Both the position numbers and the translations under genes were made by a program. Below the pieces are notes generated by a model. The model did not search any database. It was not told the origin of the DNA and saw nothing but the letters and a program-made list of their open reading frames with translations. Of a stretch of DNA of 24,945 bases, positions 7,773-15,310 are shown one piece after another. The stretch's first letter is position 1; each line of letters begins with the position of its first letter. The stretch spans positions 1 through 24,945 of the forward strand of contig JABDPD010000152.1 of the NCBI GenBank assembly GCA_013042895.1. Direction: 5' to 3'. This DNA comes from Boseongicola sp. (GTDB taxonomy: Bacteria > Pseudomonadota > Alphaproteobacteria > Rhodobacterales > Rhodobacteraceae).

Positions 7773-9166
7773 TTAGCGGCGACCATTAAACCTTCTTCTT
7801 TCAATCGCTTATGTGTTTCGTCAACCGCTCGGTAGGCACGCTCGGCAAGCAGATCAATCTCGTCTGGAGTGATCGGAAGCGGTGGGCAAATGATCATCCG
7901 GTCCCCGACGTGGCGCATGACGAGATTGTTGGCAAAACACCTTTCCCGGCAAATCAAACCGGCTGTACCTGGGCCACCAGAGAATGCGGCCCGGCTGGAT
8001 TTGTCCGGCGTCAGTGCGATTGAGCCCATGAGGCCGACAATCTTCGCTTCGCCCACGAGGGGGTGATCTGTTAACGCTTCCCACTTCTTGCGCATGTAGG
8101 GCGCAGCCGTATCTCGGACGTGACCGATCAAGTTTTCTTCTTCGATGATCCGTAGATTTTCTAGGGCAACCGCACAGGCAACCGGATGGCCTGAGTAAGT
8201 GTAACCATGGTTAAATTCGTCTTGTCCGATCGTATTTGCAATCTCGTCGGACAGGATTGAGCCGCCGATCGGCTGATAGCCAGACGACATGCCTTTGGCG
8301 ATGGTCATCATATCTGGCTGAACATCTACGGTCTGGCTTCCGAACCAGTTTCCGGTGCGCCCAAATCCGCAGATCACCTCATCGGCGATGAAGAGAATGT
8401 CACGCTCCTGGCAGATGCGCTTGATCTCAGGCCAATAGGTTTCTGGTGGTACAATAACGCCGCCCGCACCCTGAATGGGCTCGGCGATAAAGGCTGCGAT
8501 CCGGTTTTCACCAATTTCGTCAATAGCTTGTTCCAGTTCGCGCGCGCGAGCCAGACCGAACTCCTCGGGCGACATTTGGCCTCCCTCAGCCCACCAGTTA
8601 GGTTGATTGATGTGATGGATGTCGGGAATCGGCAAACCGCCCTGAGCGTGCATCGCTGCCATACCACCAAGCGATGCGCTTCCCATTGAAGAGCCGTGAT
8701 AAGCATTTTTGCGGCTGATGATGATGGTCTTCTCGGGCTTTCCCTTCATTTCCCAGTAACGCCGCACGACGCGAATGTTTGTATCATTTGCGTCCGAGCC
8801 ACCGCTGGCAAAGAAAACATGGTTTAGATCGCCAGGCGCCAATTCAGCCAATTTGGCCGCCAGCGCAATCGCCGGAACATGGGTCGTTTTGAAGAAGGTG
8901 TTGTAGTAGGGCAATTCGCGCATCTGCCGCGCGGCGACTTCGGCGAGTTCATCGCGGCCGTAGCCAACATTAACGCACCAAAGGCCGGCCATCGCGTCGA
9001 GTATCTTTTCTCCGTCACTATCGTAGAGCCAAACGCCTTCGCCTCGCGTGATGACGCGTGCGCCTTTTGTCTCAAATTCGCCCTGTGCTGAGAACGGATG
9101 CACATGGTGTGCGGCATCGAGCGCTTGAAGTTCGGCGGTTGGCATATGGTTGGTGATTGCGGACAT
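7769..9166 (-). CDS. spuC: Class III omega-aminotransferase, probable putrescine--pyruvate aminotransferase (SpuC-like)
   Basis: A PLP enzyme of 465 residues, fold type I, class III. It has HPFSAQGEF at the N-terminus, the cofactor-binding SGGSDAND near 121, AYHGSS near 155, IAEPIQGAGG at 228-236, ADEVICGFGRTG at 261-272 with the cofactor aspartate, and the Schiff-base Lys291 in TIAKGMSSGYQP. The start at 9166 has GGAG nine bases upstream; an ATG 15 bases earlier lacks any ribosome-binding site. Class III enzymes accept many terminal amines; putrescine is inferred from the PotFGHI transporter and the shared operator. It would deaminate imported putrescine with pyruvate as acceptor, giving 4-aminobutanal. 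Related enzymes act on beta-alanine, taurine or other amines, so the substrate is tentative. Confidence 0.82.
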   Translation of the reverse strand: MSAITNHMPTAELQALDAAHHVHPFSAQGEFETKGARVITRGEGVWLYDSDGEKILDAMAGLWCVNVGYGRDELAEVAARQMRELPYYNTFFKTTHVPAIALAAKLAELAPGDLNHVFFASGGSDANDTNIRVVRRYWEMKGKPEKTIIISRKNAYHGSSMGSASLGGMAAMHAQGGLPIPDIHHINQPNWWAEGGQMSPEEFGLARARELEQAIDEIGENRIAAFIAEPIQGAGGVIVPPETYWPEIKRICQERDILFIADEVICGFGRTGNWFGSQTVDVQPDMMTIAKGMSSGYQPIGGSILSDEIANTIGQDEFNHGYTYSGHPVACAVALENLRIIEEENLIGHVRDTAAPYMRKKWEALTDHPLVGEAKIVGLMGSIALTPDKSSRAAFSGGPGTAGLICRERCFANNLVMRHVGDRMIICPPLPITPDEIDLLAERAYRAVDETHKRLKEEGLMVAAN

Positions 9167-9200
9167 CGGCGAGGTCTCCATCGAATGCGGCGGTTGGGAA

Positions 9201-9230
9201 AAGATATGATCAAATTTTCTGCGCGGTCAA
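9201..9230 (-). promoter_or_regulatory. Promoter of the aminotransferase gene with embedded TGATCA operator
   Basis: On the minus strand TTGACC (9225-9230) and TATCTT (9201-9206) fit sigma-70 -35 and -10 boxes with an 18-base spacer. The spacer contains TTTGATCA, and the twelve bases 9204-9215 match the palindrome upstream of potF at 11 of 12 positions. An operator between -35 and -10 fits repression. The GntR regulator encoded next door is the obvious candidate protein. Confidence 0.6.
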
Positions 9231-9247
9231 TCCGCGAAGCGACACCG

Positions 9248-9898
9248 TTAGTCCGAAAGCGTCAATCGAACCTGCCCAATTCCTTGGCGAATGTCATCAG
9301 CGATAGCCTGCGCCGCACGAGAAGGGTCCCCCTCGCGCAAAGCCGTGAGAGCTTCGTCGTGCTTATCTGGAAGGTTTGCCGTTCCGAAACGACCGCAAAC
9401 GATTCGCAGCGCGGGGCCGCTTTGAAGCCAAAGCGACTGTGACATTCTGCGTAAAACGGGGGCATCAGCCTGATCATAGAGCCTGAAATGGAAGCGATAG
9501 TTGAACTCTAAATATCGCTCAACATTGCCCGATGCGATTGCGGCGTCGATTTCCTCATCTAGTTCTACAAGCTCTTTCAGACAGGAGTCTGACATACGTC
9601 GAGCGGCCAGTTCAGCTAACCGAGGCTCAATGGCAAGTCGTGCAAAGCTGATCTCATCGAGTGCTTTGAGCGTCATCTCAGGAACGGTAACACGGCGGTT
9701 TTCCCCAATTTCTAACGCCCCTTCGGCGGTGAGACGACGGATTGATTCGCGCACAGGAGTCATGCCGCCGCCGATCAAATCAATAAGACCTTGGATCGTA
9801 ACGGCTTGCCCCGGGACGAGAATTCCGAACATGATCATGTCGCGAATCTGGCGATACACGGCTTGATGCTCGGGACGTTTGGCGATGGTCTTGTCCAT
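9248..9898 (-). CDS. GntR-family transcriptional regulator, FCD domain subfamily
   Basis: A protein of 216 residues. The N-terminal winged helix-turn-helix includes YRQIRDMIMFGILVPGQAVTIQGLIDLIGGGMTPVRESIRRL, and after it an all-helical FCD effector domain runs from about residue 80, with FARLAIEPRLAELAARR, FNYRFHFRLYDQA (the acidic and histidine residues that usually bind a metal) and KHDEALTALREGD. The start at 9898 has AAGGA eight bases upstream and lies just before the HTH. The gene sits between the putrescine aminotransferase and the potFGHI transporter, and matching palindromes occur at both promoters, so it is likely a local repressor relieved by a polyamine or its catabolite. The inducer cannot be read from the sequence. 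Confidence 0.9.
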   Translation of the reverse strand: MDKTIAKRPEHQAVYRQIRDMIMFGILVPGQAVTIQGLIDLIGGGMTPVRESIRRLTAEGALEIGENRRVTVPEMTLKALDEISFARLAIEPRLAELAARRMSDSCLKELVELDEEIDAAIASGNVERYLEFNYRFHFRLYDQADAPVLRRMSQSLWLQSGPALRIVCGRFGTANLPDKHDEALTALREGDPSRAAQAIADDIRQGIGQVRLTLSD

Positions 9899-9976
9899 TC
9901 TTGTGGTCCTTGAACAGTGCAAAGAGCGGCGGGTCGTTGAAGGGCCGTTCCCTGAATTCGCTTGTTTCTGCGGCTG

Positions 9977-9990
9977 TATTTGATCAAATA
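9977..9990. promoter_or_regulatory. Perfect 14-bp palindrome, probable GntR operator upstream of potF
   Basis: TATTTGATCAAATA is a perfect inverted repeat 28 bases before the potF start codon and about 80 bases before the divergent GntR gene. Its core recurs with one mismatch at the aminotransferase promoter (9204-9215). Its position overlaps where the potF -10 box should be (a weak TTGTTT at 9963-9968 would be the -35), which fits repression and possibly autoregulation of the GntR gene. Confidence 0.65.
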
Positions 9991-10018
9991 TGTCCGCAAG
10001 TGCCAATGGGAGAGTAAA

Positions 10019-11104
10019 ATGAAAATCAAATTCGCTACAATGACTGCTGTGATTGCGCTCGGAGCAACTGCGGCTTTTGCAGAGGAAGTTCGGGTCTATA
10101 ACTGGTCGGACTACATCGACGAGTCGCTGCTTGAAAAGTTTGAGGCCGAAACCGGGATCGAATTGATCTATGACGTTTTTGACTCGAACGAGGTTTTGGA
10201 AACGAAAATGCTGGCCGGTGGTTCGGGGTACGACGTCGTCGTTCCAACTGGGGATTTCCTACAGCGCCAAATCACAGCCGGAGCATTCCAACAACTGGAC
10301 TTCGACAAATTGCCGAATTCGGTCAACCTTTGGGAGTTGATCAAGGATCGCACCGAGCAATACGACCCAGGTAATTCCTACTCGATTAACTATATGTGGG
10401 GTACGACAGGGATCGGCGTGAACGTCGCAAAGGTGGCTGAAGTCCTGGGTGACGATGCACCGATTGGCTCGCTAGATCTGATCTTTAATCCTGAGAATAT
10501 GGAAAAACTGGCTGAGTGCGGGGTATATATGCTTGATGCTCCGACTGAGATTATTCCAGCTGCGCTGGCGTATCTTGGAGAAGACCCGAACAGCTTTGAT
10601 ACGGATATGATTAACAAAGCTGGTGACGTTCTTTTGGGCGTTCGTCCACATATCCTAAAATTCCATAGCTCGGAATACATTAACGCACTCGCGAACGGCG
10701 ACATCTGCGTCGCCTTCGGATGGTCTGGAGATATTCTACAGGCGCGTGATCGTGCAGATGAAGCGGACAACGGTGTTGAGATCGCGTACAACGCGCCGAG
10801 TGAGGGCGCATTGATGTGGTTCGACCAGATGGCGATTCCGGTTGACGCTCCAAACCCGGAAGCGGCTCATAAGTTCCTGAACTTCATCATGGACGCGGAG
10901 AATATGGCAGCAGCATCGAACTACGTTTACTATGCTAACGGTAACGAGGCCTCCATGCCGTTCCTGGAAGAAGATGTGATCGGCGATCCGGCGATTTATC
11001 CTTCGGAAGCCACGCTGGAAAACCTCTACACGGCCGTGCCTTACCCACCGAAAGTTCAACGTGTGGTCACACGGCTCTGGACCAAAGTGAAGTCTGGCAC
11101 CTAA
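10019..11104 (+). CDS. potF: Putrescine-binding periplasmic protein, PotF/SpuD type
   Basis: A precursor of 361 residues with a signal peptide ending at about Ala21 (ATAAFA, then EEVRV). The mature protein follows E. coli PotF closely in order: VYNWSDYI, YDVFDSNEVLETKMLAG, YDVVVPTGDFLQRQ, YMWGTTGIGVNV, LDAPTEI, LANGDICVAFGWSGD, ALMWFDQMA, and the final WTKVKSG. Tryptophan, glutamate and aspartate positions that cradle the diamine in PotF are present (NWSD, PTEI, GWSGD, WFDQ). It delivers putrescine or a similar polyamine to PotGHI. The start has GGGAGAG four bases upstream. It is separated from potG by a hairpin, a common way to make more binding protein than membrane components. Confidence 0.92.
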   Translation: MKIKFATMTAVIALGATAAFAEEVRVYNWSDYIDESLLEKFEAETGIELIYDVFDSNEVLETKMLAGGSGYDVVVPTGDFLQRQITAGAFQQLDFDKLPNSVNLWELIKDRTEQYDPGNSYSINYMWGTTGIGVNVAKVAEVLGDDAPIGSLDLIFNPENMEKLAECGVYMLDAPTEIIPAALAYLGEDPNSFDTDMINKAGDVLLGVRPHILKFHSSEYINALANGDICVAFGWSGDILQARDRADEADNGVEIAYNAPSEGALMWFDQMAIPVDAPNPEAAHKFLNFIMDAENMAAASNYVYYANGNEASMPFLEEDVIGDPAIYPSEATLENLYTAVPYPPKVQRVVTRLWTKVKSGT

Positions 11105-11115
11105 AGTCGGACCTG

Positions 11116-11148
11116 AGCGCCCGGTGGTTTCGGCCTCCGGGCGCTTTT
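11116..11148 (+). terminator. Hairpin with U-run between potF and potG (attenuator or terminator)
   Basis: GCGCCCGG (11117-11124) pairs perfectly with CCGGGCGC (11137-11144) around a 12-base loop and is followed by TTTT. An extra A-T pair at the base is possible. It lies 12 bases after the potF stop and 18 bases before the potG start. Because the transporter genes continue on the same strand with no clear new promoter, partial termination or 3' stabilisation of potF mRNA is more likely than a full stop. Confidence 0.75.
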
Positions 11149-11165
11149 GATTGGAAGGGGCAAAT

Positions 11166-12302
11166 ATGGCGGTTTCGGGCAAAGATGATGTGTTTGCGCC
11201 ATGGAAAGATGCGACGGCCGAGCCGTTAATCAAGATTAACGGCGTGACCAAGCGTTTTGGCGATTTCACGGCGATCGACAACATTTCGCTTGAAATCTAT
11301 CCGCAGGAATTCTTCGCGCTTTTGGGGCCTTCAGGGTGTGGGAAGACGACCCTGATGCGCATGCTGGCTGGGTTTGAGACGCCGACGTCCGGGGTCATCT
11401 CCATTGACGGACAAGACATGTCGACGGTGCCGCCGAACAAGCGGGCCGTAAATATGATGTTCCAGTCTTATGCTCTGTTCCCGCACTTGAGTGTCTGGGA
11501 AAACATTGCTTTTGGTCTTCGTCGTGATGGGTTGGACAAAGAGAAGATCGCGGCCCGCGTCGAAGAAATGCTGAAACTGGTGCAACTCGGGAAGTTTGCC
11601 AAGCGCAAGCCCCATCAGATTTCCGGCGGCCAACGACAACGCGTGGCACTGGCGCGGTCACTGGCAAAGGCTCCGAAACTACTGCTACTTGATGAGCCAC
11701 TTGGCGCTCTTGATAAGAAGCTCCGCCAGGAAACGCAGTTCGAACTGATGGACATTCAGGAAAAGACCGGCACGACTTTTGTGATCGTTACGCACGATCA
11801 GGAAGAGGCGATGACCGTGGCAAGCCGGGTCGCCGTGATGGATCACGGGCAACTTATCCAGGTTGAAACTCCGGAAGTGATCTACGAACAGCCAAACTCG
11901 GTCTATGTCGCTGATTTTATTGGAGATGTGAACCTAATTGAAGGGTCTGTCTCTGGCCTCGATTCGGGCGCAGAACTGGCCTGGGCCGAGGGACGTGATC
12001 CGTTAATTGGCCAGCCCGGAGCATCATTGTCGAAAGGGCAAAGTGCAAGCTTCGCGATCCGTCCCGAGAAAATTGCCATTTCGGCCGAGGAACCTCAGGA
12101 CCGGCGCAACCGAGTTCAGGGTAAGATTTTGGATATCGGGTATTTGGGAAACCTTTCGACCTATCACGTGGAGTTACCGGATGGGCCGATCATCAAATGC
12201 GAGGTTGGAAACCGCAGTCGGATCGAGAGGCGGGATTTCACCTGGGAGGATGAGGTCTGGTTGAGTTGGAGCGATACGGCTGGGTTGGTATTGCCGCGAT
12301 GA
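11166..12302 (+). CDS. potG: Polyamine ABC transporter ATP-binding protein
   Basis: A protein of 378 residues that powers putrescine import. The ATPase domain shows Walker A GPSGCGKT at about 54-61, the Q-loop in MMFQSYALFPHLSV, signature ISGGQRQRVALARSLA, Walker B LLLLDEPLGALD, and the switch histidine in VTHDQEEA. A C-terminal TOBE domain of about 110 residues carries the FAIRPEKI block typical of PotA/PotG subunits. The start at 11166 follows AAGGGG (11155-11160); a TTG at 11151 precedes that site and is not used. It is second in the transporter operon, after the hairpin and before the two permeases. Confidence 0.94.
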   Translation: MAVSGKDDVFAPWKDATAEPLIKINGVTKRFGDFTAIDNISLEIYPQEFFALLGPSGCGKTTLMRMLAGFETPTSGVISIDGQDMSTVPPNKRAVNMMFQSYALFPHLSVWENIAFGLRRDGLDKEKIAARVEEMLKLVQLGKFAKRKPHQISGGQRQRVALARSLAKAPKLLLLDEPLGALDKKLRQETQFELMDIQEKTGTTFVIVTHDQEEAMTVASRVAVMDHGQLIQVETPEVIYEQPNSVYVADFIGDVNLIEGSVSGLDSGAELAWAEGRDPLIGQPGASLSKGQSASFAIRPEKIAISAEEPQDRRNRVQGKILDIGYLGNLSTYHVELPDGPIIKCEVGNRSRIERRDFTWEDEVWLSWSDTAGLVLPR

Positions 12303-12334
12303 GTTGGTTGGCGGGCCAGAAGTCTTGGTTGTTT

Positions 12335-12368
12335 GGGGCTCTGCCCCGCTCCGCTATGCTCGCTCCCC
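12335..12368 (+). repeat. GGGGC-TCT-GCCCC intergenic element between potG and potH
   Basis: The 124-base gap between potG and potH holds a GGGGC-TCT-GCCCC hairpin (12335-12347), and the same GGGGC arm could instead pair with the more distal GCTCCCC at 12362-12368. This wording (GGGGCTCTGCCCC) resembles short repeats often seen between genes in Rhodobacterales, which is from memory and not tested here. Such a long gap inside an otherwise overlapping operon suggests an inserted repeat. No U-run follows. Confidence 0.4.
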
Positions 12369-12426
12369 GTGATAGTCCGGTCAGACAGTACGGCGGCTTT
12401 AGCGAGATCGTTCGGGGGTTCGGCAG

Positions 12427-13314
12427 ATGAGACGACTTCTAGTTGGTGTGCCCTACGTTTGGTTGCTGGTGTTGTTTTTGGTGCCATTTGGGATCGTCTT
12501 AAAGATATCTCTGTCGGACATTGCACTAGCCATTCCACCCTACACCCCGACACTTGATCTGTCTGGAGGGTGGGCTGGAATACGAGAGTTTTTCAGTCAG
12601 CTTGATCTTGAGAACTACGTTTTTCTAACCAGTGATGACCTCTACTGGAAAGCTTATCTTTCATCGCTTCAAATCGCGGTGATTGCGACGTTCCTAACGC
12701 TTTTGGCAGGCTTTCCAATTGCATACGGGATGGCGCGCGCGCCGGAGGAGTGGCGACCGGCCCTGTTAATGTTGGTGATCCTGCCGTTTTGGACGAGTTT
12801 TCTCATCCGCGTTTATGCGTGGATTGGCATTCTCTCGACGGAAGGTTTCTTGAACCAGTTTCTGCTTTGGACGGGGCTTATCTCAGAGCCGTTAACGATC
12901 CTTAACACCAACACTGCGGTCTATATCGGCATTGTCTACACCTACTTGCCGTTCATGATCCTGCCGATCTACGCAACGCTTGAGCGGATGGACGCCTCGC
13001 TTTTGGAGGCAGCAGAGGACCTTGGTTGTTCACGGATTCAGGCGTTTTGGTTGGTCACTTTACCGCTGGCGCGTCCTGGCGTTGTGGCGGGGTGTTTTCT
13101 TGTATTTATCCCTACGCTGGGCGAGTTCGTGATCCCATCGCTGTTGGGTGGGTCTGATACCCTTATGATCGGCAAGGTCTTGTGGGAGGAGTTTTTCAAT
13201 AACCGCGATTGGCCGGTCGCGAGCGCGGTGGCGATTATCCTTCTATTGATATTGATCGTTCCGATCATTCTGTTTCAACGTAACCAGCAGCTCAATAGAG
13301 AGGCAGAGCAATGA
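12427..13314 (+). CDS. potH: Polyamine ABC transporter permease, PotB/PotH type
   Basis: An inner-membrane protein of 295 residues with about six membrane spans, the first at residues 8-28. The cytoplasmic EAA loop that docks on the ATPase reads LLEAAEDLGCSRIQAFWLVTLPLARPG. The VILPFWTSFLIRVYAW block and the LGEFVIPSLLGGSDTLMIGKVLWEEFFNNRDWP region are characteristic of PotB/PotH. It forms the heterodimeric channel with PotI. The start follows GGGGG by about nine bases, a weak site. The stop overlaps the potI start as ATGA (13311-13314). Confidence 0.93.
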   Translation: MRRLLVGVPYVWLLVLFLVPFGIVLKISLSDIALAIPPYTPTLDLSGGWAGIREFFSQLDLENYVFLTSDDLYWKAYLSSLQIAVIATFLTLLAGFPIAYGMARAPEEWRPALLMLVILPFWTSFLIRVYAWIGILSTEGFLNQFLLWTGLISEPLTILNTNTAVYIGIVYTYLPFMILPIYATLERMDASLLEAAEDLGCSRIQAFWLVTLPLARPGVVAGCFLVFIPTLGEFVIPSLLGGSDTLMIGKVLWEEFFNNRDWPVASAVAIILLLILIVPIILFQRNQQLNREAEQ

Positions 13315-14120
13315 GGCGTCTGTCGACCTTCAATATCGTATCGCTGACGCTTGGGTTCGCCTTCCTTTATGTCCCCATGCTGATCCTTGTGATCTACAGC
13401 TTCAACGAAAGTAAACTGGTCACGGTCTGGGCGGGATTCTCGACTAAATGGTACGGTGAGTTGTTGCAGAACGAGGCGATGATCGATGCGGCTTGGGTGA
13501 CGATAAAAGTTGCTTTCTTCTCATCCACCTTGGCAACGGTGTTGGGCACGATGGCGGCCTATGTTTTGGTGCGGCGCGGGCGGTTCTTTGGTCGAACGGT
13601 CTTCTCGGGCATGATCTATGCGCCTTTGGTGATGCCTGAAGTGATCACTGGTTTGTCGCTGCTTTTGTTGTTTATTGCGATCGGGTTGGATCGCGGCGTT
13701 TTGACGATCGTGCTGGCGCACACAACATTTGCCATGTGCTATGTGTCGGTCGTGGTTTCATCGAGACTCGTGAGTTTTGACGACTCGCTTGAGGAGGCGG
13801 CGCTTGATCTTGGCGCGTCGCCATTTGAGGCATTTCGTCTGGTGACCTTACCCATTATCGCGCCAGCCGTGATCTCGGGCTGGTTGTTGGCGTTTACGCT
13901 TTCGCTTGACGATTTAGTGATCGCTTCATTTACGGCGGGTCCCTCGTCGACAACATTGCCGATAAAGATTTTCTCCTCCGTCCGTCTGGGTGTCAGCCCA
14001 GAGATCAACGCCCTATCGACGATTATTATTGCGATTGTAACCTTGGGCGTTTTGACCGCGTCAATTGTGTCAAAACGGCAAATCTCTCAGCGTCTGCGTG
14101 AGGAAGCTCAGGCCGGTTAG
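13311..14120 (+). CDS. potI: Polyamine ABC transporter permease, PotC/PotI type
   Basis: An inner-membrane protein of 269 residues, partner of PotH. It starts with a span that includes FAFLYVPMLILVIYSFNES, a typical PotC/PotI opening, followed by the WYGELLQN block, AAYVLVRRGRF, MPEVITGLSLLLLF, and the EAA loop SLEEAALDLGASPFEAFRLVTLPIIAPAV. SLDDLVIASFTAGPSSTTLPI near the C-terminus is also family-specific. It is last in the operon and coupled to potH by ATGA. No convincing terminator follows. Confidence 0.94.
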   Translation: MRRLSTFNIVSLTLGFAFLYVPMLILVIYSFNESKLVTVWAGFSTKWYGELLQNEAMIDAAWVTIKVAFFSSTLATVLGTMAAYVLVRRGRFFGRTVFSGMIYAPLVMPEVITGLSLLLLFIAIGLDRGVLTIVLAHTTFAMCYVSVVVSSRLVSFDDSLEEAALDLGASPFEAFRLVTLPIIAPAVISGWLLAFTLSLDDLVIASFTAGPSSTTLPIKIFSSVRLGVSPEINALSTIIIAIVTLGVLTASIVSKRQISQRLREEAQAG

Positions 14121-14241
14121 GGGAGCAATTTTGCGCGTTTGCCTAAAAATATTGCAATCGTTTCTGTGTCAGTGCAGCGTTAAACCACGATTTTGAATTA
14201 AGTATAAAAAGATTTTTTTGGTAAGGGTGGGAGGCAGTTTT
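14121..14241 (+). promoter_or_regulatory. AT-rich interval before the 84-residue unknown gene
   Basis: This 121-base gap after potI is markedly AT-rich compared with its surroundings. It holds a -10-like TATAAA at 14203-14208, with only a poor -35 candidate, and a good ribosome-binding site GGGAGG at 14229-14234. No clear hairpin terminator for the pot operon is visible. Confidence 0.35.
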
Positions 14242-14496
14242 ATGCTGGTGAATTTGATTGACCTGCGCGAGCACGAGTATCGTTGGTCGAGCGTTATGGC
14301 CGTGCTGGAGAGCGCGACGAAAAACAACGAAGCCGAGGATGCCGATCAGGTGAAGCCGGGCCTTGGGATCGAAGTCGACTATGCGGAACGCACGGGTCTT
14401 TCTGTTCGTGAGGCTGTTCTTTGGGCGGAAAAAACCGATGGTCCGTTAACGCTTTATCTTTACGATGATGAAGGCGAGGCCCGCGAAGACGGTTAG
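14242..14496 (+). CDS. Small hypothetical protein (84 residues)
   Basis: I do not recognise this family. The predicted protein is soluble and acidic, with no signal peptide, membrane span or cysteines. Its first part, LVNLIDLREHEYRWSSVMAV, looks helical; an acidic linker follows (NNEAEDAD); the second half contains LSVREAVLWAEKTDGPLTLYLYDDEG. The ATG at 14242 sits seven bases after GGGAGG (14229-14234), which argues for real translation. Its stop overlaps the stop of the convergent DnaE2-like gene by four bases (TTAG, 14493-14496). It has its own AT-rich upstream region and no evident operon partner. Confidence 0.65.
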   Translation: MLVNLIDLREHEYRWSSVMAVLESATKNNEAEDADQVKPGLGIEVDYAERTGLSVREAVLWAEKTDGPLTLYLYDDEGEAREDG

Positions 14497-14867
14497 GTTT
14501 GATAGGCAGCGCGCAGTTTTGTGGGTTGTATAAGGTCATCGAGCATAGGTGAGATATCCTCGATCTGTTCGGCGATCACGTGGGTTACACCTCCTTCACG
14601 TTGCACACGGCCTGTCACTTTTAACGCTCGGCCTGAGATCACGGCACGTCGAAACCGCTCGTACATTTTGCGCCATACAATCACATTACAAATGCCAGTT
14701 TCATCCTCGAGCGTTATGAAAATAACGCCCTTTGCGGTGCCCGGTCGTTGACGCACCAAGACGAGACCCGCAACCGCAATCCGCGCACCGCCGGGGGGCA
14801 GATCAAGTTGATCATTGGGCAGGCAGGCCGGAGGACGGTGCCATGAAGGTGGGGTAGACATCTTCAT
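14493..14867 (-). CDS. Stand-alone OB-fold protein derived from the C-terminus of error-prone polymerase DnaE2
   Basis: A protein of 124 residues whose core, roughly residues 30-107, is the OB-fold of DnaE2 (ImuC): IAVAGLVLVRQRPGTAKG, then VIFITLEDETGICNVIVW, then KVTGRVQREGGVTHVIAE and ISPML. Full DnaE2 is over 1000 residues; the PHP, palm, fingers and thumb parts are absent, and no polymerase remnants can be read in the 120 bases upstream. The frame is open, has no internal stops, and is preceded immediately by a LexA box, so it may be a working SOS gene rather than debris. No ribosome-binding site precedes ATG 14867 or the next ATG at 14861. It could bind single-stranded DNA; that is inference. 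The alternative is a decaying remnant of an imuA-imuB-dnaE2 cassette. Confidence 0.75.
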   Translation of the reverse strand: MKMSTPPSWHRPPACLPNDQLDLPPGGARIAVAGLVLVRQRPGTAKGVIFITLEDETGICNVIVWRKMYERFRRAVISGRALKVTGRVQREGGVTHVIAEQIEDISPMLDDLIQPTKLRAAYQT

Positions 14868-14902
14868 GAGAACAAAAATAGAACATTTGCATCTTTGTGC
14901 AA
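14868..14902 (-). promoter_or_regulatory. LexA (SOS) box and promoter of the DnaE2-like OB-fold gene
   Basis: Bases 14870-14884 read GAACAAAAATAGAAC, that is GTTC-N7-GTTC on the minus strand, the alphaproteobacterial LexA operator. On the same strand TTGCAC (14897-14902) and TATTTT (14875-14880), 16 bases apart, make a plausible promoter whose -10 box lies inside the operator. Seven bases separate the -10 box from the ATG at 14867, so transcription would begin at or near the start codon, giving a leaderless message. The box is over 100 bases from the divergent ferredoxin gene. Confidence 0.72.
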
Positions 14903-14959
14903 GGCTTTGTGAGGATGGCTCAAAAGGACTGGCAGACTACGTCCCGCAAGGCTACGTAG

Positions 14960-15309
<350 letters not shown>

Positions 15310-15310
<1 letters not shown>

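Noticed and set aside
9899..10006. A 36-residue N-terminal extension of the GntR regulator
   Set aside because: The extension would cover the palindromic operator and the potF promoter, is low in family similarity, and a good ribosome-binding site precedes the ATG at 9898.
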